DNA from: Colimorpha sp045576855
GTDB taxonomy: Bacteria > Bacteroidota > Bacteroidia > Bacteroidales > P3
Length of the DNA stretch: 64,000 bases
Direction: 5' to 3'
NCBI GenBank assembly: GCA_045576855.1
Contig: JAZNHG010000031.1
Location: 95,042-159,041 of the forward strand
Translations under genes and position numbers: made by a program
The notes under the pieces: generated by a model
Databases searched by the model: none
Told to the model about the DNA's origin: nothing
What the model saw: only the letters and a program-made list of their open reading frames with translations
In this document: positions 32,731 through 41,856 of the stretch, piece after piece
Layout of the letters: every line of letters begins with the position of its first letter
Numbering within the stretch: the first letter of the stretch is position 1

Positions 32731-33684
32731 CTATTTACGTTTCAGCACCGCGTGCACCTTCTCGACGATGTCGGCGGCGCGGAGGTGATAGTTGGTGAGC
32801 ATCTCGTCGGGCGTGCCGCTCTCGCCGAACTTGTCGTCCACGGCAACGTACTCCATCGGCGTGGGGCAGTGCAGGGCGAGGGTCTGGGCCACGCTGTCGC
32901 CGAGGCCGCCGTTGAAGAGGTGCTCCTCGCAAGTCACCACGGCGCGGGTCTTCCGTGCGCTGGCCACGATGGCCTCCACGTCGAGCGGCTTGATGGTGTG
33001 GATGTTGATGACTTCGGCGCTGATGCCTTCCTTCTCCAGGGCTTCGGCGGCCTGCAGGGCTTCCCACACAAGGTGTCCGCAGGCGAAGAGGGTCACGTCC
33101 TTGCCCTCGCTCAGCAGCTGGGCCTTGCCAATCTCGAACTTCTCATTCTCCGGCAGGAAGCAGGGCATCTTCGAGCGGCCGAGGCGCAGGTAGACGGGCC
33201 CGACGTGCTCGGCGGCGGCCAATGTGGCGGCCTTGGCCTGGTTGAAGTCGGCGGGCACCAGCACGGTCATATTCGGCAGGGCCTTCATCAGGGCGATGTC
33301 CTCCATCGTCTGGTGCGTGGCGCCGTCCTCGCCGAGCGAGATGCCGGCGTGCGAGCCGCAGATCTTCACGTTCTTGTTGCTGTAGGCCACGACCTGGCGG
33401 ATCTGGTCGTAGACGCGGCCGGTGACGAATTCGGCGAAGCCCCCGATGAAGGGCACCTTGCCGCAGAGGCTCAGGCCGGCGGCGATGCCGACCATATTGG
33501 CCTCGGCGATGCCGCACTGGATGAAGCGCTCGGGAAACTCCTTGGCAAAACCGTCCATTTTGACGCTGCCTTTCACGTCGGCGCTCAGCGCGACGACATT
33601 CTCGTTCTTGCGGCCAGCCTCGACAAGGCCTTCGCCCATGCCGGCGCGCAGTTCTTTCATTGATTGTTTTTCGTAGTGGGTCAT
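32731..33684 (-). CDS. Transketolase, C-terminal subunit
   Basis: 317 residues. Contains the pyrimidine-binding and C-terminal parts of transketolase: GMGEGLVEAGRKNENVVALSADV near the start, GIAEANMVGIAAGL, H.GISLGEDGATHQ and a late THE-type GGLGDSVAQ. It needs the N-terminal subunit (36494-37342) to form the active pentose-phosphate enzyme with thiamine diphosphate. The two subunit genes are usually adjacent; here about 2.8 kb and three other genes lie between. Confidence 0.93.
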   Translation of the reverse strand: MTHYEKQSMKELRAGMGEGLVEAGRKNENVVALSADVKGSVKMDGFAKEFPERFIQCGIAEANMVGIAAGLSLCGKVPFIGGFAEFVTGRVYDQIRQVVAYSNKNVKICGSHAGISLGEDGATHQTMEDIALMKALPNMTVLVPADFNQAKAATLAAAEHVGPVYLRLGRSKMPCFLPENEKFEIGKAQLLSEGKDVTLFACGHLVWEALQAAEALEKEGISAEVINIHTIKPLDVEAIVASARKTRAVVTCEEHLFNGGLGDSVAQTLALHCPTPMEYVAVDDKFGESGTPDEMLTNYHLRAADIVEKVHAVLKRK

Positions 33685-33721
33685 AATTGTTATTGTTTTT
33701 ATTGTTTGTTTTCTGTTTTTA

Positions 33722-33823
33722 TGGGGTTAATGGGTTTTATGGGTTTTATGGGCGATATGTTTACCGTTTCCCATTCTGCCCATTAGACCCATTAAACCTA
33801 TCCTGCCCATTAAACCCATTGCT
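33722..33823. repeat. Two opposed 9-bp minisatellites
   Basis: TGGGTTTTA-type units at 33722-33757 and CCCATTAAA-type units at 33770-33823 are near-inverted, so the region can form a long hairpin. It covers the 3' end of the four-helix gene, adding NGFNGQD-like triplets to its product. Confidence 0.75.
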
Positions 33824-34369
33824 ATCTCTATATGCTTTCCTCGCCCTATACATCTCCTCTTTTATTCCTCCTTTCTCGAGGAAGTTCTTTTTCTGCCATT
33901 CTATCAGGCCTTTTATCAGCACGTCGCACTGGTGTATCAGCGTGATGGCGATATTGGCGATGGTCTCGTCCGAGCGGTCTTTTATCTTCTCGCGGTACAC
34001 CGCCGAGTCCAAATGCTTCTTGCAGAAGGCACGCGTCTGCACACAGCGCGGGTCGTCGTAAGGCCACTGCTCCAAGCCACGCACCCGCAGGTAGTCCTCG
34101 TAGTCCAGCAACAGTTCGTGCAGCGAAGCACGGTTGACGTTGGTCAGTTTTATCTCCATCTCCTTCGAGGTCACCCCGTCGATGTTGCCCTCTGCCAGGT
34201 TCTGCTTGCCGCTCCGCGCCGCCTGCACCATCTGATCAATGGTGCGGTCGCCCTTCTGCAGGAACTTATTGGCAAAATAATAGGTAACGTCGTAGACGCA
34301 CTCCGCTTTCTGGAATGCCTTCAACGTCCTATAGTTGTTATCCTGCCGTATAAAGTCCCTGTCGGTCAT
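33761..34369 (-). CDS. Four-helix bundle suffix-domain protein
   Basis: 202 residues. The body is the four-helix bundle family (related to 23S rRNA IVS-encoded and Avd proteins): YRTLKAFQKAECVYDVTYYF, QMVQAARSGKQNLAEG, NVNRASLHELLLDYEDYL. The C-terminal ~25 residues are a Gly-Asn-rich tail encoded by the 9-bp minisatellite. No reverse transcriptase is near, so it is not a diversity-generating retroelement part here. Function unknown, possibly nucleic-acid binding. Confidence 0.85.
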   Translation of the reverse strand: MTDRDFIRQDNNYRTLKAFQKAECVYDVTYYFANKFLQKGDRTIDQMVQAARSGKQNLAEGNIDGVTSKEMEIKLTNVNRASLHELLLDYEDYLRVRGLEQWPYDDPRCVQTRAFCKKHLDSAVYREKIKDRSDETIANIAITLIHQCDVLIKGLIEWQKKNFLEKGGIKEEMYRARKAYRDSNGFNGQDRFNGSNGQNGKR

Positions 34370-34372
34370 TGG

Positions 34373-35026
34373 TTATTTCTCTATAACAATCATTCGGTCG
34401 TCGGCGGTGGTCTTGGGGGTGGTCTCGACGACAAAGCTGCCGTCGTCGACGGAGAAGTCAGTGTACTCGCGAATCCAGTCCTCATAGATGAAGTCTCGCA
34501 CCACGTACCAATAGTTGTCATCATCCGGTGAGGCTTTGGCACGCTGCACGGGGATGTAGTTGTTGGTGTCGACCAACAACTCGAAAGGGACGCCTTCCAT
34601 GCGACTGCGGCTGTCGATGGGCTGTGCCGTGCGGAAGAGGGCCACCACCTCCTTGTACATTCCATTCTCGAAAGGCAAACGGCAATGGTGTATCAGCTCG
34701 CGAGGAATACCCATATCCACCATATCCTCGACAACTTCCTCCCAATGGGCGGAGTCGACGATGTCCTCAACAATAAGGTAGTATATGCGCCACAGCGAGG
34801 TGTCCATAGTGCTGACGGCATTCTGTATTTCCTCGTTCATCTGGCGGCATCCATAGCAGTAGGGGCTGGTGAAAATAAGGGCGCGGTAGTGAGTGGTATC
34901 CTGCGCAATGGCGGTCAGTTCCTCCATGCCGAAGGAGCCTTCCGGTACATAGGCTTGCTTCGTTTCACTCTGCCTGCATCCTGCAAGGAGCATCATGGCT
35001 GTCATTATAAAAATAATTCTTTTCAT
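34373..35026 (-). CDS. Thioredoxin-like lipoprotein
   Basis: 217 residues from the ATG at 35026. The lipobox (MTAMMLLAGC) and SPYCYGCRQM (CxxC near residue 55) indicate a membrane-anchored periplasmic thioredoxin-like protein, although the C-terminal part is not closely similar to known ones. The active-site pair suggests redox or disulphide exchange. The ATG lies 2 bp after the VWA gene stop, so the two are coupled. Confidence 0.8.
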   Translation of the reverse strand: MKRIIFIMTAMMLLAGCRQSETKQAYVPEGSFGMEELTAIAQDTTHYRALIFTSPYCYGCRQMNEEIQNAVSTMDTSLWRIYYLIVEDIVDSAHWEEVVEDMVDMGIPRELIHHCRLPFENGMYKEVVALFRTAQPIDSRSRMEGVPFELLVDTNNYIPVQRAKASPDDDNYWYVVRDFIYEDWIREYTDFSVDDGSFVVETTPKTTADDRMIVIEK

Positions 35027-35028
35027 GC

Positions 35029-36375
35029 TCAAAACTGTATCTTGGTGGTTTGTGAACTTTCTATGACGAAACGTTTGGTCTGGACTTTGTCGTACTTGGT
35101 GGCGTTCTGGGGATGGAGGACGAGCTCGTATTGGCCGGGCTGCAATAACAACCTCTCGCCGGCGGTGCTGGGGTTGAGGTCGGTGGCGAAATCCACCTGG
35201 CCGTCGCGCAGACGGAATATGGCGCCCGTGGTGATGCCCTTGGGCTTGCTGAGGATGAGCATGCCGGGCAGCGGCACCTCGAGGTTGGTCAGGGCGTCGG
35301 CACGCACCTCGACGTTCTTGATCACCGTCACGGGCAGGGTCTGCACCTCAAGGTCGTAGCGGCCGGCCAGGTAGCGACCGGTCTCCCCTACCTCCTGGGC
35401 GGCCACCCGTTCGCCGGCACGCCGCACCACCACGTCGACCGGCTGCTGCTGCCACTGCGGACGGCGGCCGCCGTAGCGCACACAGAGCGAACCCTCGCTG
35501 ACGGTGAGGTCGACCGTGTTGACGCGGTCCACGTCGAACCGCAACGACTCGCGCCGCAGCGGCGGATGGGTGAAGACAGTGAGGTCGTAGGTCACCAGTG
35601 GATCCATCAGCAACGTGTCGGGCTGCAGCCGACCGTTGACGGTGTAGATGGTGTTCATCCGGCTGACGCCCGTGCGGCGGTCGTAGAAGGCCATCGGGTG
35701 CTCGGTCTCATACAGGCTTCCCTCGGCATCGAGCATCCGCACCATCACCGGAGCCGACCGGCCCGCCAGACGGAACACGTCGTAGAGCGTGCGGGCATAC
35801 TCCTCCTCGTGGCGCACCGGCAGGAAGGTACCGGCACAGTCGGCATGGTTGAACTCGCCCCCGCCGATGCCGAGCACGAAGGTCTGCACCACCACGCCGC
35901 TGAGCTGCACCTGCCGCGCCACGTCGCATATCTCGGCGTCGCAGTCGTCCATGCCGTCGGTGACGATGAGGATGATATTCCTCGACGCCCCCGTGGCCGG
36001 AAAATCGCTCAGCGCGTCGGTCAGCGCCGCAGCCGCCGTGCAGCCGCCTTGCGGCACGAGGGTCTTGATCTTGCTCTGCAACTGGTAGGTGTTGTCCGCA
36101 CCAAAAGGCACCTCGAGGCGTGTGCCGAACTGGTGCTGGTTGAGGTGGCCGAAGACGCGCAAAGCCACATCGACGTCGTGCTGCTTCGACACCGAGTCGA
36201 GGAACGCCAGCAGCACCTGCTGCGTCACCTTGATCTTGGCGCCCGACTGCCAGTGGTCCCACATCGAGTTGGAGCAATCCAAGATGAGCAGCAGGCGCGT
36301 CTTGTCGGCTTGCTGTTGTGCCTGCATGGCGATGGTGGCGACAAGCAGGGCGATGATGAGTGTCAGTCGTTTCAT
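35029..36375 (-). CDS. Secreted von Willebrand factor A domain protein
   Basis: 448 residues. A signal peptide (IIALLVATIAMQAQ) precedes a VWA domain (about 25-200) with the MIDAS DCSNSM (residues about 33-38), VTDGMDDCD and a Thr site. The C-terminal ~240 residues hold several ~70-residue beta modules. Probably binds a metal-dependent partner on or outside the cell. Forms an operon with the following thioredoxin-like lipoprotein. The gene is much richer in GC than the flanking repeats. Confidence 0.88.
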   Translation of the reverse strand: MKRLTLIIALLVATIAMQAQQQADKTRLLLILDCSNSMWDHWQSGAKIKVTQQVLLAFLDSVSKQHDVDVALRVFGHLNQHQFGTRLEVPFGADNTYQLQSKIKTLVPQGGCTAAAALTDALSDFPATGASRNIILIVTDGMDDCDAEICDVARQVQLSGVVVQTFVLGIGGGEFNHADCAGTFLPVRHEEEYARTLYDVFRLAGRSAPVMVRMLDAEGSLYETEHPMAFYDRRTGVSRMNTIYTVNGRLQPDTLLMDPLVTYDLTVFTHPPLRRESLRFDVDRVNTVDLTVSEGSLCVRYGGRRPQWQQQPVDVVVRRAGERVAAQEVGETGRYLAGRYDLEVQTLPVTVIKNVEVRADALTNLEVPLPGMLILSKPKGITTGAIFRLRDGQVDFATDLNPSTAGERLLLQPGQYELVLHPQNATKYDKVQTKRFVIESSQTTKIQF

Positions 36376-36382
36376 GTATTAT

Positions 36383-36474
36383 CTGTCGCCCCTACGGGGC
36401 TTGGCTGGGTATATACTCCTAAAACCGTGGGCTTGCGCCCACGGCTATGTTCTGCCGCCCCTACGGGGCTTGCG
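36383..36474. repeat. Pair of REP-type hairpins with a central hairpin
   Basis: CTGTCGCCCCTACGGGGCT at 36383-36401 and CTGCCGCCCCTACGGGGCT at 36451-36469 flank CCGTGGGC-TTGC-GCCCACGG (36424-36443). The ends resemble the REPs around the RAYT gene at 52.9 kb (CTGTCGC foot and GC-rich hairpin). Confidence 0.82.
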
Positions 36475-36493
36475 GTACCTGACTGGCGAACAA

Positions 36494-37342
36494 TCAGAAA
36501 TCGCCGAGGGTCTCGGGCAGCTGGGCGAGGGCCTTGGGCAGGTCGTCGGCCGAGAGCACCGAGCCGTGGTACTTGTTGGTGTCCTGCATGAAGTCGACGC
36601 CGTAGCCCATCTTGGTCTTCAGCAGCACGCACACGGGGCTTCCCTGGCCGCTCATGGCCTTGGCCTTGGCCATGCCGTCGAGCACCTGCTGCATGGCGTT
36701 ACCGTTCTCAATGACAACTACTTTCCAGAGGAAGCTCTCGAACTTGGCCTTCAGGTCGCCGAGGCTCATCACCTCGTCCACCGTGGCGTCGATCTGCTGG
36801 TTGTTGTAGTCGACGGTGGCGATGAGGTTGTCCACCTTCTTGGCGCCGGCGAACATGGCGGCCTCCCAGATCTGGCCTTCCTCCAACTCGCCATCACCGT
36901 GCATGGTGTAGACCAGGTGCTTGTCGCCCGTCATCTTCTTGCCGAGGGCGGCACCGATGCCGACGCTGAGGCCCTGGCCCAGCGATCCGCTGGCCATGCG
37001 GATGCCCGGCAGGTTGTGCGCCGTCGAGGGGTGGCCCTGCAGACGGGTGCCGAAGAGGCGGAAGGTCTTGAGCTCGTCGACCGGGAAGTAGCCGCGGCGG
37101 GCCATGGTGCTGTAGATCACCGGCGTGATGTGGCCCTGGCTGACGAAGAGCATATCCTCGCCCTCGCCGCTCATGGTGAAGTTTTTGGGCTCGAAGTCCA
37201 TGATATTGAAGTTCATGGCCACGAACCAGTCGGTAGTGCCCATCGAGCCGCCCGGGTGGCCGCTCTTGGCGTTGGTGGTCATACGGAGAATGTCGCGGCG
37301 CACCTGCGTCGCAATCTGTTGCAGTTCTTGTGTCGTTTTCAT
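36494..37342 (-). CDS. Transketolase, N-terminal subunit
   Basis: 282 residues. Thiamine-diphosphate-binding half: AKSGHPGGSMGTTDWFVAMN, GHITPVIYSTMA.RGYFP, GSLGQGLSVGIGAAL, and GDGELEEGQIWEA (the ThDP motif GDG..., about residue 148). Completes the enzyme with the subunit at 32731-33684. It is transcribed after the NgoMIV-type restriction pair and before the VWA gene on the minus strand. Confidence 0.93.
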   Translation of the reverse strand: MKTTQELQQIATQVRRDILRMTTNAKSGHPGGSMGTTDWFVAMNFNIMDFEPKNFTMSGEGEDMLFVSQGHITPVIYSTMARRGYFPVDELKTFRLFGTRLQGHPSTAHNLPGIRMASGSLGQGLSVGIGAALGKKMTGDKHLVYTMHGDGELEEGQIWEAAMFAGAKKVDNLIATVDYNNQQIDATVDEVMSLGDLKAKFESFLWKVVVIENGNAMQQVLDGMAKAKAMSGQGSPVCVLLKTKMGYGVDFMQDTNKYHGSVLSADDLPKALAQLPETLGDF

Positions 37343-37369
37343 TATTGTTGAGTTTTATTTTTACTATTA

Positions 37370-38227
37370 TTACACTGTCAAATCGAGCGGCAAATCGCTA
37401 ATGTCTTTCAAGCGCTTGCCGTCCACCAGTATTTTCAACATCTCAATCGAGTCCTCGGCTCCTGTCTCCAGGACTGCTTGCTGAAGCTCCGGCAGGGCAA
37501 AATGATAGACACAGTCTATGTCACCAGTACCCAATGCCAGAGAGGCGATTCTGGATGGAAGCGGTTCACCTGTAACCACAACAATATGTGGCAGATGTCC
37601 TTTTCTATTGCGGATAAGTCCAAGGGCTTCCGTTCTGCTGTTTTGAGCCCTGTCGCTTCTAATAGTCCATTTAGCTGAAATCGAGGCGTGAAGTATCGGC
37701 AAATTGTTGTTTTCTTTCCGTATATCAGTGTACTTTGCCGTGGTGCCGTCGACCATATTTTCTCTACTGTTGATGCTGTTGTCTTCCTCGGGGTCACGAT
37801 ATATGACCACATCGGGTGCTACCATATAATCATTGCCGAGGCTGGCTGCCAGTTCCGCGTTCTGTCGTACGTATTCGTTGAGGGCTACCAAATGTGCATA
37901 CTGCACAAAACTACTTGTCTTCAAGTGGTTTCTGTTTCCCAGTTTTTCAATATGCCACTGTCCGGGACGCAAGTTCTGCAATCTCGGGAATGTGGCCTGA
38001 AGGAATTCCATGTTCACCTGTTCGAATTTTGCACCGGAAGTTTGACCGACAACCTTGTCATGCACCTCGGCCATAAGACATGCTGCAATATGGCCAGCTA
38101 TGCGCTTTGACAAGTCCGAAGACTTGTCGGCATTGCTTGGCACACCGTCTTTATCAATAGTTAACACACTGTTGGACAGCAATGCCCTGTGATATTGCTT
38201 TCGAGCTTTTGAAATCAAGCTGTTCAT
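37370..38227 (-). CDS. NgoMIV-family type II restriction endonuclease
   Basis: 285 residues from the ATG at 38227 (four residues longer by another ATG). The diagnostic NgoMIV segment is present: SISAKWTIRSDRAQNSR, then RNRKGHLPHIVVVTGEPLPSR. The SxKx13E-like arrangement (S, K, then E in RTEAL) and an earlier PDVVIYRD supply the metal-binding site. NgoMIV cuts GCCGGC, but specificity here is not proved. It overlaps the end of its methyltransferase gene by 74 bp. The region is less GC-rich than its neighbours. Confidence 0.88.
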   Translation of the reverse strand: MNSLISKARKQYHRALLSNSVLTIDKDGVPSNADKSSDLSKRIAGHIAACLMAEVHDKVVGQTSGAKFEQVNMEFLQATFPRLQNLRPGQWHIEKLGNRNHLKTSSFVQYAHLVALNEYVRQNAELAASLGNDYMVAPDVVIYRDPEEDNSINSRENMVDGTTAKYTDIRKENNNLPILHASISAKWTIRSDRAQNSRTEALGLIRNRKGHLPHIVVVTGEPLPSRIASLALGTGDIDCVYHFALPELQQAVLETGAEDSIEMLKILVDGKRLKDISDLPLDLTV

Positions 38228-39167
38228 TTTTAAATGCATTGTTTAAAACATCGATTATTCTCTCTCCGACAGCACGTGCCACTGGTGGAGGAAAGGCGTT
38301 GCCAATCATGCGACAGGCCTTGGTTTTCTTTTCGCCGAAACTCCAGTCGTCAGGGAACCCTTGTATACGGGCAATCATTCGTGGTGTAAGCTTCGGCATA
38401 CCGACAAAATCCTTGTCTGGAACATCGTCGGCCACACCACGCCCGTCTATCCCCATCTCTGCCCATGCCATTCTGGCTCGTGTTGGGCCCAAATCGGCTC
38501 CACCGTGTTTCTTGCTTCCACCTACAATTGTAGGTGCTATACCATTTGCTTTCTTACTCCATTCCTCTGCGCCCGTCCATCCTTTTGACGCCATCAGATC
38601 ATATAAAGCCATACCCACCGTCTTCGTATCTTTTCTATGGGGAAAAGGATATACAAACGTATCTTTTATTTTTTTGCTCACTCCTATGATAATAACCCTT
38701 GGGCGCAATTGGGGAACGCCATAATCGGACGCATTCAAAAGTTGTATGTGGGGATTATAGCCCATTTTCATCAATGCAACCAAGATGGAATATCTGTATT
38801 TGTCGAATTTGGACGACATCAAGCCTCTCACATTCTCTATCATCACCACACGAGGTTGAATCTCGTCAACAAGCCGCAGCATTTCAGGAAACAGGTCTCT
38901 TTCATCATCCTTTCCCAATTGCTTGCCTGCCATGCTGAACGGAGGACATGGCACTCCGCCCGACAACAGATCTATCTTCCCTCGGTAGGGCATACCATCA
39001 AACATGTGTACATCCTGACAGACAACATTCCATGCCGGACGGTTGCGCCGCAGACACTCACAGTATTCCTGCTCATACTCCACCAGTGCTACATGCTCGA
39101 AGCCGGCCTGTTCAAGCCCTAAAGCCTGACCGCCTGCCCCTGCACATATTTCCAGAGATTTATACAT
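38154..39167 (-). CDS. C5 DNA cytosine methyltransferase
   Basis: 337 residues. m5C motifs: SLEICAGAGGQALGLEQAGF (motif I, 4-23), the catalytic GGVPCPPFS (motif IV, near residue 70-78, Pro-Cys), MIENVRGL (VI), and LRPRVIIIG. Protects the GCCGGC-type site from the adjacent endonuclease. First gene of the restriction unit; its stop is inside the endonuclease gene, a coupling that keeps the methyltransferase expressed first. Confidence 0.95.
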   Translation of the reverse strand: MYKSLEICAGAGGQALGLEQAGFEHVALVEYEQEYCECLRRNRPAWNVVCQDVHMFDGMPYRGKIDLLSGGVPCPPFSMAGKQLGKDDERDLFPEMLRLVDEIQPRVVMIENVRGLMSSKFDKYRYSILVALMKMGYNPHIQLLNASDYGVPQLRPRVIIIGVSKKIKDTFVYPFPHRKDTKTVGMALYDLMASKGWTGAEEWSKKANGIAPTIVGGSKKHGGADLGPTRARMAWAEMGIDGRGVADDVPDKDFVGMPKLTPRMIARIQGFPDDWSFGEKKTKACRMIGNAFPPPVARAVGERIIDVLNNAFKNEQLDFKSSKAISQGIAVQQCVNY

Positions 39168-39174
39168 AGTCTTA

Positions 39175-39612
39175 TTACTTCAGTTTGAAGACATACAGGC
39201 GGGAGTTCTGGTCGACGGCGAAGAGTTCGTTGCCGTGGCGGGTGACGCTGACGGCGAGGGTGTTCTCGTCCCAGTCGTGGATGGTGCCGGTGCCACGGTC
39301 GCCCTGCATGGTGACATGGCCCCAGACGCGCCCCTGGGCGCCCTCGGTCTCGACATAGATAGTCTCGGCCTGGTTGTTCTTCTTGACGGGGGCGGCGGGC
39401 TTGGCCGCGGGTCTTGCTGCCGGTTTGGCCGCAGCGGGCTGCGCCTTGCGGAGCACGGGGACCAGCTCTACCTCGGCTGCCGGCTCCTCGGCATCGGCAG
39501 GTTCGGCGGCAACCACCACCGGCTGCTCCTCCGCTTGCACGGGGGCTTGCTGCTTGCAACCCACCATCAGCAGGGCTGCCACCATTGGGATTGTTATCAA
39601 TTGCGTCTTCAT
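39175..39612 (-). CDS. Small lipoprotein with Ala/Pro/Lys linker
   Basis: 145 residues. Lipobox AALLMVGC then a long acidic (EPADAEEPAAE) and an Ala-Pro-Lys-rich linker (residues about 25-80) and a C-terminal ~65-residue beta domain (AQGRVWGHVTMQGDRGTGTI). Linkers like these span the periplasm or peptidoglycan; the domain family is not recognised. It lies 7 bp before the methyltransferase gene on the same strand. Confidence 0.75.
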   Translation of the reverse strand: MKTQLITIPMVAALLMVGCKQQAPVQAEEQPVVVAAEPADAEEPAAEVELVPVLRKAQPAAAKPAARPAAKPAAPVKKNNQAETIYVETEGAQGRVWGHVTMQGDRGTGTIHDWDENTLAVSVTRHGNELFAVDQNSRLYVFKLK

Positions 39613-39644
39613 AATGTATCTATATTGTGCAATTTTTATTTATA

Positions 39645-40400
39645 TCAATATTTCCAGACATTCCAGTCGAAAGCGGCTTCGGCGCCCTCCGGCAACTGAT
39701 GGAAGAGGTCGCGCCCGACAACCGCCTCCACACTGTCGACGCTGACGGCATAGTGACGCGGCGAGTAGGTCTGCTCGTTGTTCTCCACCAGAAAAGCCAC
39801 GGTCGCATACGTGCTGTCGGATATGCTCACGGCCAAAGCCTTGAAAAAGGCGCTCGGCACCCATACTCCCGCCGGACCAAGCTTGGCGACACTGCCGGTA
39901 TCGGCAAACACGGGCCCGCACACGACCCAGACACGACCGTAGCGCTTGGCCACACGGCGCGTCATTTCCTCTATCTTGCGCCAGGCTTGGCTGTTCATCG
40001 TATGGTCTTGCGGACATATATTGGTGAAATAGTAGCTCTCCTCCAGCGCCTGACAGCTCCACCGCATGTCGGCCCGCGGAGCCATGTGCCCCTTGTCCCA
40101 TCCGGTGTGGGAATAGTCCTCGCGGCTGGCCTTGGGGAAGCGCACGTCGGGGTCGCGACTGAAGCTGTACTGGCCATCGTTCTGTCCCTCGGCCTCTTCG
40201 GAGGTCAGTTCCCAGGCCACCCAGTCGGGGCAGAGCGTGGTGTGGTTGTAGCCCGCCGTGTAGCCCAGATGGCGCACGACATCCTCGCCGGGAGCCGTGG
40301 CCGGCATCTCCACACCGGTGAGCGCAGACACCGCCTGCCGCGTCTCCACAGACGTGCAGGTCGCCAACAGCAACGGCAGCAGTATAAACAACAACTTCAT
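39645..40400 (-). CDS. Lipid-anchored DNA/RNA non-specific endonuclease (NUC1)
   Basis: 251 residues. Lipobox LLPLLLATC; the nuclease domain has the variant DKGHMAPRADM (DRGH motif with K for R, about residues 109-119) and the later TNICPQDHTMNSQAWRKIE (metal Asn near 136-145). Family members cut DNA and RNA with Mg. Anchored to the outer membrane, it could degrade extracellular or periplasmic DNA for nutrients. It precedes the small linker lipoprotein by 32 bp. Confidence 0.9.
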   Translation of the reverse strand: MKLLFILLPLLLATCTSVETRQAVSALTGVEMPATAPGEDVVRHLGYTAGYNHTTLCPDWVAWELTSEEAEGQNDGQYSFSRDPDVRFPKASREDYSHTGWDKGHMAPRADMRWSCQALEESYYFTNICPQDHTMNSQAWRKIEEMTRRVAKRYGRVWVVCGPVFADTGSVAKLGPAGVWVPSAFFKALAVSISDSTYATVAFLVENNEQTYSPRHYAVSVDSVEAVVGRDLFHQLPEGAEAAFDWNVWKY

Positions 40401-40434
40401 ATCTCCTAACTCATAACTCTTAACTCATAACTGC

Positions 40435-41835
40435 CTACAACTCCACCTCCTCGCGGAACGTGGGCACGCTGACGCTCTTCCAGCCCACCTTGAGCAGTGT
40501 CTCGGCAAAGTGCTGCTGCGTCTCCTCTTCACCATGCACGATGAAGATATGTTTCAGCTTGCGCTTGTCCTGGCAGCCGATGTAGCGTATCATCTCGCTG
40601 TAGTCGCCGTGGCCGGAGAGGGACTCAATGCGGCGCAGCTCGGCACGCACCTTGTGTCGCTGGCCGAAGATGGAGACCTCCTCGTCGCCACGCATAATCT
40701 TGGCCCCGAGGGTCGAAGGCTCGCAGTAGCCCACGCAGAGGATAGTCGTGGCCGGGTTGTCGATATGGTTGGCCAGGTGGTGCTTCACGCGTCCGGCCTC
40801 CATCATGCCGCTGGCGGCGATGATCACGCAGGGCTTGTGGCGTATGTTGAGCTGCTTGCTCTCCATGACGCTCTGTATGTAGTGCAGGCGGTTGAACCCG
40901 AACGGGTCGGGGTCGTTCTGGCAATAGTCGGCTATGCGCTGGTTGAAGCACTCGGTGTGCAGCCGCATGATATTGGTGGCGCTGATACTCAGCGGGCTGT
41001 CCACAAAGACATCGATGTCCGGCAGCAGCTTGACGTGCTCCAGACGGTCGAGGGCATAGATGATTTCCTGCGCACGTCCGATGGCGAAACTCGGTATGAT
41101 GAGCTTGCCTTTCTTCTTGGTGCAGGTGTCCAGCACCGCCTTGAGCAGCTCGGTCTCGGCGTCCTGCATGCTCTCGTGCAGGCGGTCGCCGTAGGTGCTC
41201 TCCATGATGAGGTAGTCCACCTGCGGGAAGGGTTCGGGGTCTTTCAGTATCTGCTTGTCGTAGCGGCCTATATCGCCCGTGAAGCCGAGGCGTATCTTGC
41301 GGCGGCCGTCCTTGATTTCCAGATATACCAGGGCCGAGCCCAGGATATGGCCGGCATCGAAGAATTCCACCGTCACCTCGCCCTCTATGTTGAACTTCTT
41401 GTGGTAGGGCACGCTGATGAAGCAGCTCATGCACGCCTGGGCGTCGCGCTCGTCGTAGATAGGCTCCACGGGTTCCAGCCCCTGCGCCTTGCGCTTCTTG
41501 TTGAAGGTCTGCGTGTCCTGCTCCTGTATGCGGCCCGCGTCGGCCAGCATGATGGCGCACAGGTCGCGCGTGGCCGGCGTGCAGAGCACGGTGCCACGGA
41601 ACCCTTGCTTGTAGATGAAAGGTATCAGGCCGCTATGGTCGATATGGGCATGGCTGAGCACCAGGTAGTCTATCTCCTCGGGGTCGAAGCCCAGGTCGCG
41701 GTTCATCGCGTCGGTCTCCAGTCCCTTGCCTTGGTACATGCCGCAGTCGAGCAGTATCTTCAGACCACTCTTGGTCGTAATCAGGTGTTTGCTTCCGGTC
41801 ACCTCGCGGGTGGCCCCCATGAATTGCAGTTTCAT
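40435..41835 (-). CDS. MBL-fold beta-CASP ribonuclease-like protein
   Basis: 466 residues, full-length. Metallo-beta-lactamase motif SHAHIDHSGLIP (HxHxDH, about residues 60-71), GFTGDIGRY, then the beta-CASP insert and the RNA-specificity domain with SGHGDYSEM near the end. These cytoplasmic enzymes process RNA (the CPSF-73/YSH1 type). The ORF on the other strand that spans this and the LRR gene is a shadow. Confidence 0.93.
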   Translation of the reverse strand: MKLQFMGATREVTGSKHLITTKSGLKILLDCGMYQGKGLETDAMNRDLGFDPEEIDYLVLSHAHIDHSGLIPFIYKQGFRGTVLCTPATRDLCAIMLADAGRIQEQDTQTFNKKRKAQGLEPVEPIYDERDAQACMSCFISVPYHKKFNIEGEVTVEFFDAGHILGSALVYLEIKDGRRKIRLGFTGDIGRYDKQILKDPEPFPQVDYLIMESTYGDRLHESMQDAETELLKAVLDTCTKKKGKLIIPSFAIGRAQEIIYALDRLEHVKLLPDIDVFVDSPLSISATNIMRLHTECFNQRIADYCQNDPDPFGFNRLHYIQSVMESKQLNIRHKPCVIIAASGMMEAGRVKHHLANHIDNPATTILCVGYCEPSTLGAKIMRGDEEVSIFGQRHKVRAELRRIESLSGHGDYSEMIRYIGCQDKRKLKHIFIVHGEEETQQHFAETLLKVGWKSVSVPTFREEVEL

Positions 41836-41856
41836 TATCTTATCTTACATAGGTTG

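Noticed and set aside
33761..34369. Avd part of a diversity-generating retroelement
   Set aside because: The four-helix protein is similar in fold, but no reverse transcriptase or template repeat is near.
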